Assembly: GCA_016844745.1 (NCBI GenBank)
Contig: JAERMQ010000041.1
Span: forward strand, 1-45,783
Direction: 5' to 3'
DNA from: Ignavibacteria bacterium
GTDB taxonomy: Bacteria > Bacteroidota > Ignavibacteria > Kapaibacteriales > UBA2268
Length of the DNA: 45,783 bases
The stretch's first letter is position 1; the number at the start of each line of letters is the position of its first letter. The position numbers and the translations under genes are program-made. Under the pieces are notes generated by a model, which was not told the DNA's origin, did not search any database, and saw only the letters and a program-made list of their open reading frames with translations. This document shows, piece by piece, positions 19,001-26,810 of this stretch.

Positions 19001-20974
19001 ATCGCTACTGTTACTGATAATATAGGAAATCGGACTTCATACACTTATGATAATGTAAGCCGGCTCACAAATATTATTAATCCAAAGGGCAGCAATATTT
19101 TCTACACATATAACAAGAATGATTGGCTGACCGTAATCAAAGACCAGAATAATGATTCCACTAAATTTGTTTACGATTCAAACGGCAACCAAACAGGAGT
19201 AATCAACGCACAGAATAAACTCGAAAGTTATGCTTATAATCTCGATAAAGACCAACTATTCAGCAGGAATAATCCGATATCGGAGACGACCCGCTTCTAT
19301 TACAATACCAACGGCAATGTCTCGACGATATTGACTCCGGATAACTTCTTCCTTTATTATGAATATTATAATGACGGTAAACTCAAGAATTTCAATACAT
19401 CGAATTATAATGCTACTTTACAATACGATGCGAATCATAACCTGACACAGATTTCCGATAGTAAAGGCTCGATTACTTTTTCAACTTATGACGATTTGAA
19501 CAGGATTAAATCATATACCGACTATTACGGTAATACGGTCAGCTATCTTTACGATAATAACAGCAATGTGACTTCATTGATTTATCCCGGAAGTAAGACT
19601 GTGACTTATTCTTATTATGACGACAACCTGTTGCGAAGTGTGACCGATTGGAACAACCGCACAACCACTTATTACTATAATACAGATGGTTCTCTGGAAC
19701 ATATTGAGAATGCTAACGGAACACGCTGTTTCTATACCTATGATAATGCCGGACGATTGCAGAGGATGTTTAATCGTAAATCGAATAACGATACAATCAA
19801 TCATTATAGATTTACAATTGATTCATTAGGCAATTACACCTACGCTTATTTGTTTGAACAGCTTACTACTATGCCGGTAAATTCATCATACATTATTTAT
19901 TCTTATGATGATGCCAATAGGATATTAAGCGCCGGGACAGAGAATTTCACTTTCGATAAACGCGGTAATATGACTCAAAGAGCCGGGAATGTATCTTACG
20001 GCTATAGCTACGATAATTTAAACAGGCTCACTGCCGTTATGGGAAATATCAGTTCCAATTATGTTTACGATTATTTCGGCAACCGGCGGGAAGTAACAGC
20101 GAGCGGCAAAACATCAAGATACGTGATTGATGTTAATTCAATGACGAATAATATTCTGATGGAAACAGACAACACAGGCGCTCCGGTTAATTATTACGTC
20201 TATGGATTAGGGCTTGTTTCGAGAGTGAAAGCGACCGGTGCTACGTACTATTATCATTATGACGCCCGCGGAAGTACAACAGCGATGACCGATATATCCC
20301 AGATTGTTACTCATAAATACACATATACTGATTTCGGCGATGTATCGTTGAAATTGGAACCTAAGGGCGATGGAAATCCTTTCAGGTATTTAGGCAGGCT
20401 CGGCGTGATGGACGAAGGAAACGGGCTTCTATTCATGCATTCGAGATATTATTATCCGAAAATCGGTAGATTCATTACCGAAAATCCTGTATGGGAAGTC
20501 AATCTGTTCCCTTATGCTGATAATAATCCTATAATTGGAGCAGAACCCTTGGGATATATTGGCAGCTTGGATTATAAAATCGGTAAAAGTCATTACCTGA
20601 TGGATAACCGTAAACGAGGATACATGGCATACACAGCCAAATTATATTCATCAGCAACTCCATATATAGGTAATTTATATAAAAATAGGTTCATAGATGT
20701 AAATTCATTGCTTATAGGAAATTCATCTGCCCTTGGAACTACAAATTCTACACTAATTGGGAAATTAGGGGGCGCTGTATCAACTTTTGAGAATTCATTC
20801 TATCAGCCGGCAAGCATAGCAATGACAGAAAATTATTTCAATTACTCGCTCAATCCTACAGTTACGTATTTGAAACAGTCATTAAAATTATTGAACATTG
20901 ACAGGAAAGTTTCCGGTACGCTTAATTTCAACGGTGAAATCAGCGTTCCGTTTTATAATAATAATGCGAAATAA
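16079..20974 (+). CDS. Exported RHS/YD-repeat protein with carboxypeptidase-regulatory repeats
   Basis: This protein of 1631 residues has the signal peptide MKKIFLIIFLIPLFNTSLFA. Three carboxypeptidase-D-regulatory-like domains follow at about 22-105, 106-190 and 191-275; the last two share 'GATVRLEQNS.VKY.TTTN'. Next come a fibronectin-like domain (276-370), a region resembling DUF5648 (about 375-550, 'YRVYNATDVDHSYCIT'), a DUF6531-like entry segment ('NPITGNFTHKKNTFSIPGG'), about 35 YD repeats (about 650-1430), an RHS core (about 1436-1490: 'FRYLGRLGVMDEGNGLLFMHSRYYYPKIGRFITENP') and a variable tip of about 130 residues. The YD repeats should form a closed beta shell, as in RHS/teneurin proteins. 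The tip has no toxin motif I recognise and no immunity gene follows. The next gene, 38 bases on, is a T9SS protein whose N-terminus also carries YD sequence. Confidence 0.88.
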   Translation: MKKIFLIIFLIPLFNTSLFATSITGTVRDNLTTNPIPNAQVRLEIGGSPVYTVTSNGSGVFTFSSINAGTYEMVCTAGGYIDWNGSVTVLNGQDISGQNITMLIRPRIRGGVRNFNTDTPINGATVRLEQNSVVKYTTTTNTNGDYILNNLDPGSYQLIASAVGFESKTFTVNLAAGNEYFQNFALNPNPRILGVVRHSITLAAISGATVRLEQNSIVKYSTTTNASGNYILTDVAAGTYQLVAFAPGYQTKRMTITVVATLDYNQNITLLPAPQLISPAMRQNWTNGAIDFIWGNIAASRYELYVDNIQDYSSAEVCPRFIPALANYTDTTYTLQENWLEPNQTYYWKVVAYYPNGDTVPSYDGTFTYNPTSVATPDWTPLYRVYNATDVDHSYCITKSKLDEAYNLNYTFERIEGFVSAKPFNSANMVSIYRFYIKNPVPRFKRHLYVTEITDPNIRDTLIANDTNRYYEGIVGYAYSNQPAGTVKLYHTYMDRVDKKDNLYTISEYEMNFSRAVNGYTGTTNDQGFICYVSQSGNIYSQLWNETQMQAGNGVNPITGNFTHKKNTFSIPGGRMALEFSHIYNSYAPRFGLQITSLGNGFSHNYSACLHLEGTSSSSTIYAYWPQGSIQLYNLGSLNSVRCATPGVYDVITKISPTRYQIRKPDQSVYSFDVYQGSLAMLTSITDRNSNPVTLTYNSATNQLISARTAEGRILAFEYYTPEGQKHLLKKVTDPAGRFVSFEYDANYNLIRFTDAEGYIYSYNYDQNYLYDHLLTELVMPKGNKIINVYQNSFADKKLISQTYGSGKPFTFDYNGNGFVVYKDEVDKFWTQYYDATPEKKVTKLQSPIGDTVSFEYGDVANPTNITRTIDGKGLSSTFTYDAQGNCTRINKPLGVIQRFSYNAWNDVLTYTNPNGRITSYQYDAFGNLIRVMTPRGTTTINYIFGGNGQSGVIRDINDPLGRRVVFTYNANGNIATVTDNIGNRTSYTYDNVSRLTNIINPKGSNIFYTYNKNDWLTVIKDQNNDSTKFVYDSNGNQTGVINAQNKLESYAYNLDKDQLFSRNNPISETTRFYYNTNGNVSTILTPDNFFLYYEYYNDGKLKNFNTSNYNATLQYDANHNLTQISDSKGSITFSTYDDLNRIKSYTDYYGNTVSYLYDNNSNVTSLIYPGSKTVTYSYYDDNLLRSVTDWNNRTTTYYYNTDGSLEHIENANGTRCFYTYDNAGRLQRMFNRKSNNDTINHYRFTIDSLGNYTYAYLFEQLTTMPVNSSYIIYSYDDANRILSAGTENFTFDKRGNMTQRAGNVSYGYSYDNLNRLTAVMGNISSNYVYDYFGNRREVTASGKTSRYVIDVNSMTNNILMETDNTGAPVNYYVYGLGLVSRVKATGATYYYHYDARGSTTAMTDISQIVTHKYTYTDFGDVSLKLEPKGDGNPFRYLGRLGVMDEGNGLLFMHSRYYYPKIGRFITENPVWEVNLFPYADNNPIIGAEPLGYIGSLDYKIGKSHYLMDNRKRGYMAYTAKLYSSATPYIGNLYKNRFIDVNSLLIGNSSALGTTNSTLIGKLGGAVSTFENSFYQPASIAMTENYFNYSLNPTVTYLKQSLKLLNIDRKVSGTLNFNGEISVPFYNNNAK

Positions 20975-21012
20975 TAAATGAGAAAAATTATAATATAAAG
21001 ATACAAGTTAAC

Positions 21013-24000
21013 ATGAAACAAACTATTATAATATTGGCTTTACTGACTTTCAACTTAGTTGCCTTTGCCCAGGTCAATTCTGCGGATTATCGATATGATA
21101 ATCAGTGCAGATTGACTTATTACAAGCAAAATGTGATTGAGGCAAGTTATTTCTATGATAATTTGGGCAACAGGGCTACAAAGTCGGTAATCGGTCTTCC
21201 GCTCGTTACTGGATTGCTTCCTTCGACCGATTTATGCGCGGGTCAGTGGATTGATGTTGATTTCACAATCAACCCGATTTTCAGCGGCTTGAACGTCTTC
21301 TCTGCCCAGCTATCGGATGCCAACGGCAGCTTTGCCAATCCTACGGTGATAGGTTCCCTTAGTGGAAACATCGCAGGAACAATCAGGTGCTTCATACCGA
21401 AGAATACACCTACGGGCAATAAGTACCGCATCAGGGTTGTTTCTACCAATCCGGCAATGAACGGTACGGATAATATGTTTGATATAACTATTAGCCCAAT
21501 TTCTTCATCTCCGATTATTGGGAGCAGTACTGCTTGTGCAAATAGCGTGAACAGCTATTCGACTGCGACGCCTGCCAATGTTACAAATCTTTGGGAAGTA
21601 ACGAATGGTTCAATTGTTGGCTCCTCGACCGGCAATGCGGTAAGTATCAGATGGAGTTCCCAGCCAACGGGACAGGTTCGCCTGATTCAAACAACTTTAT
21701 TAGGCTGCGTCGATACTAACAAACTCGATGTTACGATAATTGAAATGCCTTCCGTAGTTATTTACGGACCAACCTCTGTTTGTTTCAATAATACATATTC
21801 CTACTACTCTCCGAAATTAACCGGGTTCAATATGACCTGGATAGTTTGGGGAGGAGTCTTTATCGGTCCGACAAATGATACTGTTGTTTCAGTACGCTGG
21901 ACTACTTCAAATCCATCAGCAACCATAGGACTTATTCAATCCGGTATAGCAAACGGATGCCGCGATACAGCCCGGCTTGTCGTACAGGTTAATCCTCTGC
22001 CTAAACCCACAATTTCCGGTAATATAGTCGTATGTGCTAAAACACAAAATACATATACTTCGAACTTAACAAATGATACTATTAAATGGGTCGTGCAGGG
22101 CGGCGTAATCGTCTCTTTGGATAATCAAAGAACAGTTGACGTAGTCTGGGGATTAACTTCGCCGGGAGTTGTAAAGCTAATTCAAACAAATTCCTTCGGA
22201 TGCAAAGATTCTGCTATATTAAATGTCCAAATCAATCCTGTACCCACGCCTCAAATTATTGGCGATACGGATGTTTGCCAGAAAGAAAGAGTAGTTTATC
22301 ATTCCAACGGCACTCCTGCAATGAGACATTTATGGACTGTAACAAATGGTTCTGTACTCGGCGCTTCAACGTTGGATAGTGTAATTGTGAATTGGTCATC
22401 AACCATGACTCAGGGCGCTTTGAAACTTGTCCAGACTTATATTTCATCGGGCTGCAAGGATTCAATAACAAAAATAATTACGATAAATCCGATTCCGGTT
22501 CCGGTAATTTCGGGTAAATCAGGCTCTTGCGAAGGAGCTTCGGATGTCTTCATTTCGGTAAATAATTCTGTCGATATACAAAATGATTGGTCGGTTACCA
22601 GCGGAACAATTACAGTTGATAACGGAACATCCATTACGGTACTTTGGAATACGGCTGGTCCCGGCACTGTTAAATTAAAACAAACAAATATAAATACAGG
22701 ATGTGCCGATTCAGTTACTATGAATGTTACGGTCAATCCTATACCGAAAGCTATTATATTTGGAGATACGATAGTTTGTGAAAATACGGTCTATTATTAT
22801 TATACAAATCGAATTCCGCAAGTTAGAAGCTACTGGGTAGTGGAAGGCGGCACTCCAATAAGCAGTACTGTTTCCGATACTATTTTGGTTCGCTGGAATA
22901 AAGTTACTATTGGTTCAATAAGGCTTGTTCGTACATATAATTTAACAGGGTGTACCGATTCAACCCAGAAAACAATAACGATTTTACCTCAACCGAAGCC
23001 GATTATTTTCGGTGATACAAGCGTTTGTGCGCGTGCTACTGAAGTATACCGGACTCCAATATTTAACGGAACATACCGATGGTGGGTACGAAACGGAAGT
23101 ATAATCGGTTCGACTATAACCGATAGCGTAGTCGTATCATGGGGTGCCACGAACTCTGCAACATTAACTTTAGTTCTGGTTGGTATAAACGGATGCACCG
23201 ATTCATTAGTTCAGAAAATAACTATCAATCCTTTGCCTAATCCTGTTATCTTAGGTAATTCATCTGTTTGTGCAAGAGCAGGTTACGATTATACATCGGC
23301 GGTTACCCTGAATATGGCTAATCAATGGAGGGTATTGAAAGGCACAATATTAGGAACTTCAACAGGTTCTACGGTAAGAATTATGTGGGATTCTGCCGGC
23401 AGGGATACGATTATACTTATTCAAACGAATACAATAACCGGATGCGTGGATTCGGCAATAAAAATTGTCAATATCAATCCAACACCTGTAGCAAACATAA
23501 TTGGCGACCCAAATGCCTGCAAGAACAATGCACATATATATCAATCTCTTGTCAATTTCATGGAATATAATCGATGGTATGTTACCGGAGGTTCCATTAT
23601 AGACTCAACGAGAGATGCCATCACAATAATGTGGGGGAATACAAGCCCGGGAACTATTAAATTGGTAAAGATTAACAGGCTGACCGGCTGTTCCGATTCA
23701 ATTACTGTTCAAATAAACTTATACACAAAACCCACTCCATCTATTACCGGACCAACCGTAGTCTGCCAGAAATATTTGGTAACATATACTTCATCGACGA
23801 CGACGAATTTCATTCTCTGGCGCGCTGAAGGTGGTCATATAGTTGGCGACAGCACTCAAATGCAAGTACGTGTTATTTGGGACATACCAGATACCGGCAG
23901 GTTGGTATTAATCCATACAGTACAGACCGGATGCAGCGATTCGGCAATCTATAAAGTATTTATCAATCCGGCGCCTGTTGTCAATGTAACCGGTGAATTC

Positions 24001-26574
24001 ATAGTATGTGAAAATAAGAGCTATACTTATCAATTGAGATATGGCGCTAATGTCCGGTATGTTGTGTCTGTTACAAGCGGAACCATTACCGATAGCTTAG
24101 CCAATAGCATAACAGTTAGGTGGGGCAGCGCAGGCACAGGTACTTTGAAACTCAATATGATTGATATAAATACAAGCTGCATTGATTCTGTTGTATATGT
24201 TATTAACATTGCACGAGACCCACATCCGGCTATTATAGGACCATTGAATCCATGTGCAAGGAATTCCTATTTCTATGTGGCATTTGATAACGTCGATATG
24301 AAAGATGACTGGTCTGTGACAAACGGGGCTATTATAAATATTTACCCCGATAGCGTAGAAGTAGTTTGGGATAGCGCCGGAGTTGGAGAAATATTCCTTA
24401 AACAAACAAACTTAGCTGGCTGCTCGGATTCTACAAAATTAACAGTTAATGTAATCGGGCTGCCAAAAATGGCGATTTACGGCAGTTCAATAGGCTGTGT
24501 GAATAATATATCAAAATTCACTACAGATAACGATGGAACAACTATTCGTTGGGATGTTGTGAACGGAGCGATAATCGGCGCAAATAACCTTCCGCAAGTA
24601 GATATTCTTTGGGGTAGTGTCGGAGTTGGAATTGTAAAATTATACAAAACCAGTTCTTTCGGTTGTAATGATTCATTGAGCTTGCCTATCGACATCTTCC
24701 CCACTCCCACTCCAATAATTACAGGTGTGACCGATGTTTGCGAAAAGAACAATTATGTATATTCATATAATAGAACAAGTGGTATATCCAACAGATGGCT
24801 AATAACAGGCGGAGCAATAATTGATACTTCCCAATATAGTGAAATAACCGTTCGCTGGAACACTCCCGGAACAGGCAAACTCTCGTTGATACAAACAGAT
24901 AATAAGACAGGCTGTTCCGATACAGCGGAAATGACGATTAATATAAATCCGCTTCCCGATGTAACCATTACAGGACCTAAAACGGTATGTCCGAATATTG
25001 AATACACCTATTTTGCAGAAGTCCAATCCGGAGCTAGTTATGAATGGGCTGCTCAAGGTGGTAGTATTGCCGGTAGTTTATATGATACTTTGGTCCAAGT
25101 CGTTTGGGATAATGTTAACAGGGGAAGACTTACACTTAAAATTTCTTCCTCATTGGGATGCAAGGATTCGGTAACAATTGATATAAATATTAATCCACTC
25201 CCCACAGCAAATATTATCGGACCGACATCAGTATGCAAGGGTTCTACCGAGAGTTACAGAACAACCGGTAATCCGAATGTTCAGATTTCCTGGCAGGTTT
25301 TAGGCGGTAGTATATTAGGAGACCCAACGAAGGAAAATATTTTAGTATATTGGAACACTAACGATAGCGGAACAGTCAGGTTAATGAAAATCGACAATAC
25401 GACCGGCTGTAAGGATTCTAATTTAATAACTGTATATATCTATGCATTCCCGGACTTGTTCAAAGACCTCGATACCAATGGCTGTATTAATGGCAGTAAT
25501 ATTTATGAGTTGAACGTTGACCCGAATGTATTCTTTAAAATAGAAGAAATACATAACGGGACAATGATTGACTCTACTACCGATTACTTTACAATAAATT
25601 GGACTTCATTTACCGATACCTGGTTCAAAATCGTAAAGATAAATGTTAATAATTTCTGTATGGATACTACGGTATATAATATTTTAGTGCATGAGTTACC
25701 TATACCTGAATTAGTTGGGGATTCAATAGTTTGTCCTGAATTTCCATATCCATTTTCCGGGAAAAACCCCCAAAGCACATATCAATGGGTTTTGCCTCCG
25801 GGAGCAATTACAAACGATGCGCTAACGAGTAATCCGATAAATATTATCTTTAGTCAAAGCGGGGACCTGAGATTAATTGAAATATCTCAATGGGGCTGTA
25901 TGGATTCTGTTGACCAACATGTCAGGGTAATAGATAGTTTGGCTCGAATAGAAGTTAGTTATGGCGAAGGTCAATACGGGGACACCGTATCAATACCACT
26001 TTATGTTTATGTTGATGATACAACAAGATATAATTATGTAATTGCAGCGAAACTATACTACGACCTTACTTTAATCTCACCCGTAGATTATACATTTACA
26101 CAGGTTAATGATACAAGCGCATATATTGACATAGTTAAACGCCTCGAGCCGGATTCAACCGGACTTTGGCTAACTTTAAAGTTTGTGATTTTACAGCGAT
26201 TGGATACCATTGCAAAATTGGAGTTGATGGACATTGTTCAATATGATGAATTCTGCATTATCAAGCGGGATAATCATATAAAGATTGTTAAAGATACACT
26301 ACCTTATCCGAAAGATGAAGTTTTTGTATTCGTATATCCAAATGATAATGATGGTAATTTTATTATCAGATACGGTACTGTTGAAACAGGAATTTCAAAA
26401 CTTTATTTGACCGACTTAATCGGAATAAAAATTGCATCTATTATGAATGAAGAGGTGACAATAGGTTTCCATGAACTTCCGGTTTCAATAAATGATATAT
26501 CATCGGGTATGTATTTCTTAACATTAGAAACGCCAACTCGTACGAAACAAATTAAAGTGTGTATAGTGAAATAG
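21013..26574 (+). CDS. T9SS-secreted protein with 18 tandem PKD-like domains
   Basis: This protein of 1853 residues has a signal peptide ending 'LVAFAQ'. Residues 22-60 are two YD-type units ('YRYDNQCRLTYY', 'YFYDNLGNRATK'). Residues about 63-153 form a module also found in the 38858-42628 protein ('VFSAQLSDANGSFANP', 'YRIRVVSTNP'). Then 18 PKD-like repeats of about 80-84 residues run to about residue 1620; each begins '..I.G...VC' and ends 'GC.DS.......INP.P'. All 18 keep both Cys residues (GC becomes SC in repeat 11 and FC in repeat 17), suggesting one disulfide per domain. A cohesin-like domain (about 1625-1760, 'VSIPLYVYVDDTTRYNY') and a T9SS type A tail ('VYPNDNDGNFIIRYG', 'ISSGMYFLTLETP') close it. 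It is probably a long, stiff, surface-attached fibre-like adhesin. Confidence 0.9.
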   Translation: MKQTIIILALLTFNLVAFAQVNSADYRYDNQCRLTYYKQNVIEASYFYDNLGNRATKSVIGLPLVTGLLPSTDLCAGQWIDVDFTINPIFSGLNVFSAQLSDANGSFANPTVIGSLSGNIAGTIRCFIPKNTPTGNKYRIRVVSTNPAMNGTDNMFDITISPISSSPIIGSSTACANSVNSYSTATPANVTNLWEVTNGSIVGSSTGNAVSIRWSSQPTGQVRLIQTTLLGCVDTNKLDVTIIEMPSVVIYGPTSVCFNNTYSYYSPKLTGFNMTWIVWGGVFIGPTNDTVVSVRWTTSNPSATIGLIQSGIANGCRDTARLVVQVNPLPKPTISGNIVVCAKTQNTYTSNLTNDTIKWVVQGGVIVSLDNQRTVDVVWGLTSPGVVKLIQTNSFGCKDSAILNVQINPVPTPQIIGDTDVCQKERVVYHSNGTPAMRHLWTVTNGSVLGASTLDSVIVNWSSTMTQGALKLVQTYISSGCKDSITKIITINPIPVPVISGKSGSCEGASDVFISVNNSVDIQNDWSVTSGTITVDNGTSITVLWNTAGPGTVKLKQTNINTGCADSVTMNVTVNPIPKAIIFGDTIVCENTVYYYYTNRIPQVRSYWVVEGGTPISSTVSDTILVRWNKVTIGSIRLVRTYNLTGCTDSTQKTITILPQPKPIIFGDTSVCARATEVYRTPIFNGTYRWWVRNGSIIGSTITDSVVVSWGATNSATLTLVLVGINGCTDSLVQKITINPLPNPVILGNSSVCARAGYDYTSAVTLNMANQWRVLKGTILGTSTGSTVRIMWDSAGRDTIILIQTNTITGCVDSAIKIVNINPTPVANIIGDPNACKNNAHIYQSLVNFMEYNRWYVTGGSIIDSTRDAITIMWGNTSPGTIKLVKINRLTGCSDSITVQINLYTKPTPSITGPTVVCQKYLVTYTSSTTTNFILWRAEGGHIVGDSTQMQVRVIWDIPDTGRLVLIHTVQTGCSDSAIYKVFINPAPVVNVTGEFIVCENKSYTYQLRYGANVRYVVSVTSGTITDSLANSITVRWGSAGTGTLKLNMIDINTSCIDSVVYVINIARDPHPAIIGPLNPCARNSYFYVAFDNVDMKDDWSVTNGAIINIYPDSVEVVWDSAGVGEIFLKQTNLAGCSDSTKLTVNVIGLPKMAIYGSSIGCVNNISKFTTDNDGTTIRWDVVNGAIIGANNLPQVDILWGSVGVGIVKLYKTSSFGCNDSLSLPIDIFPTPTPIITGVTDVCEKNNYVYSYNRTSGISNRWLITGGAIIDTSQYSEITVRWNTPGTGKLSLIQTDNKTGCSDTAEMTININPLPDVTITGPKTVCPNIEYTYFAEVQSGASYEWAAQGGSIAGSLYDTLVQVVWDNVNRGRLTLKISSSLGCKDSVTIDININPLPTANIIGPTSVCKGSTESYRTTGNPNVQISWQVLGGSILGDPTKENILVYWNTNDSGTVRLMKIDNTTGCKDSNLITVYIYAFPDLFKDLDTNGCINGSNIYELNVDPNVFFKIEEIHNGTMIDSTTDYFTINWTSFTDTWFKIVKINVNNFCMDTTVYNILVHELPIPELVGDSIVCPEFPYPFSGKNPQSTYQWVLPPGAITNDALTSNPINIIFSQSGDLRLIEISQWGCMDSVDQHVRVIDSLARIEVSYGEGQYGDTVSIPLYVYVDDTTRYNYVIAAKLYYDLTLISPVDYTFTQVNDTSAYIDIVKRLEPDSTGLWLTLKFVILQRLDTIAKLELMDIVQYDEFCIIKRDNHIKIVKDTLPYPKDEVFVFVYPNDNDGNFIIRYGTVETGISKLYLTDLIGIKIASIMNEEVTIGFHELPVSINDISSGMYFLTLETPTRTKQIKVCIVK

Positions 26575-26603
26575 TGAATAAGAAGACTATGATATATTCG
26601 GGA

Positions 26604-26721
26604 AAAAACCCCCTAACCCCCTTTGAAAAAGGGGGAATAATTATTCCCCCTTTTTCAAAGGGGGATAAGAAAAATATTCTTCAATCCCCCTTTGAAAAAG
26701 GGGGGTAGGGGGGATTTCTCT
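26604..26721. repeat. Cluster of C/G-rich palindromic elements
   Basis: CCCCCTAACCCCC (from 26610) is followed by a 48-base perfect palindrome without loop (26618-26665, centre AATAATTATT), then a third inverted half-element to GGATTTCTC. It is the same family as 936-1014. It separates the PKD gene from the barrel-OmpA gene and would form very strong hairpins, so it may terminate or attenuate transcription between them. The remaining bases up to 26810 are AT-rich and hold nothing else I can name. Confidence 0.85.
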
Positions 26722-26810
26722 ATGTTTAAAATGATGTCAATTTTTTCAAACATATCGAATAATGTAATAACAAATAAATTATAAGATTATAATTTTCAAT
26801 GAGGCTATAA

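Noticed and set aside
16079..20974. A complete polymorphic toxin system (RHS toxin plus immunity)
   Set aside because: No toxin motif is seen in the tip and no small immunity gene follows; kept only as a question in the findings.
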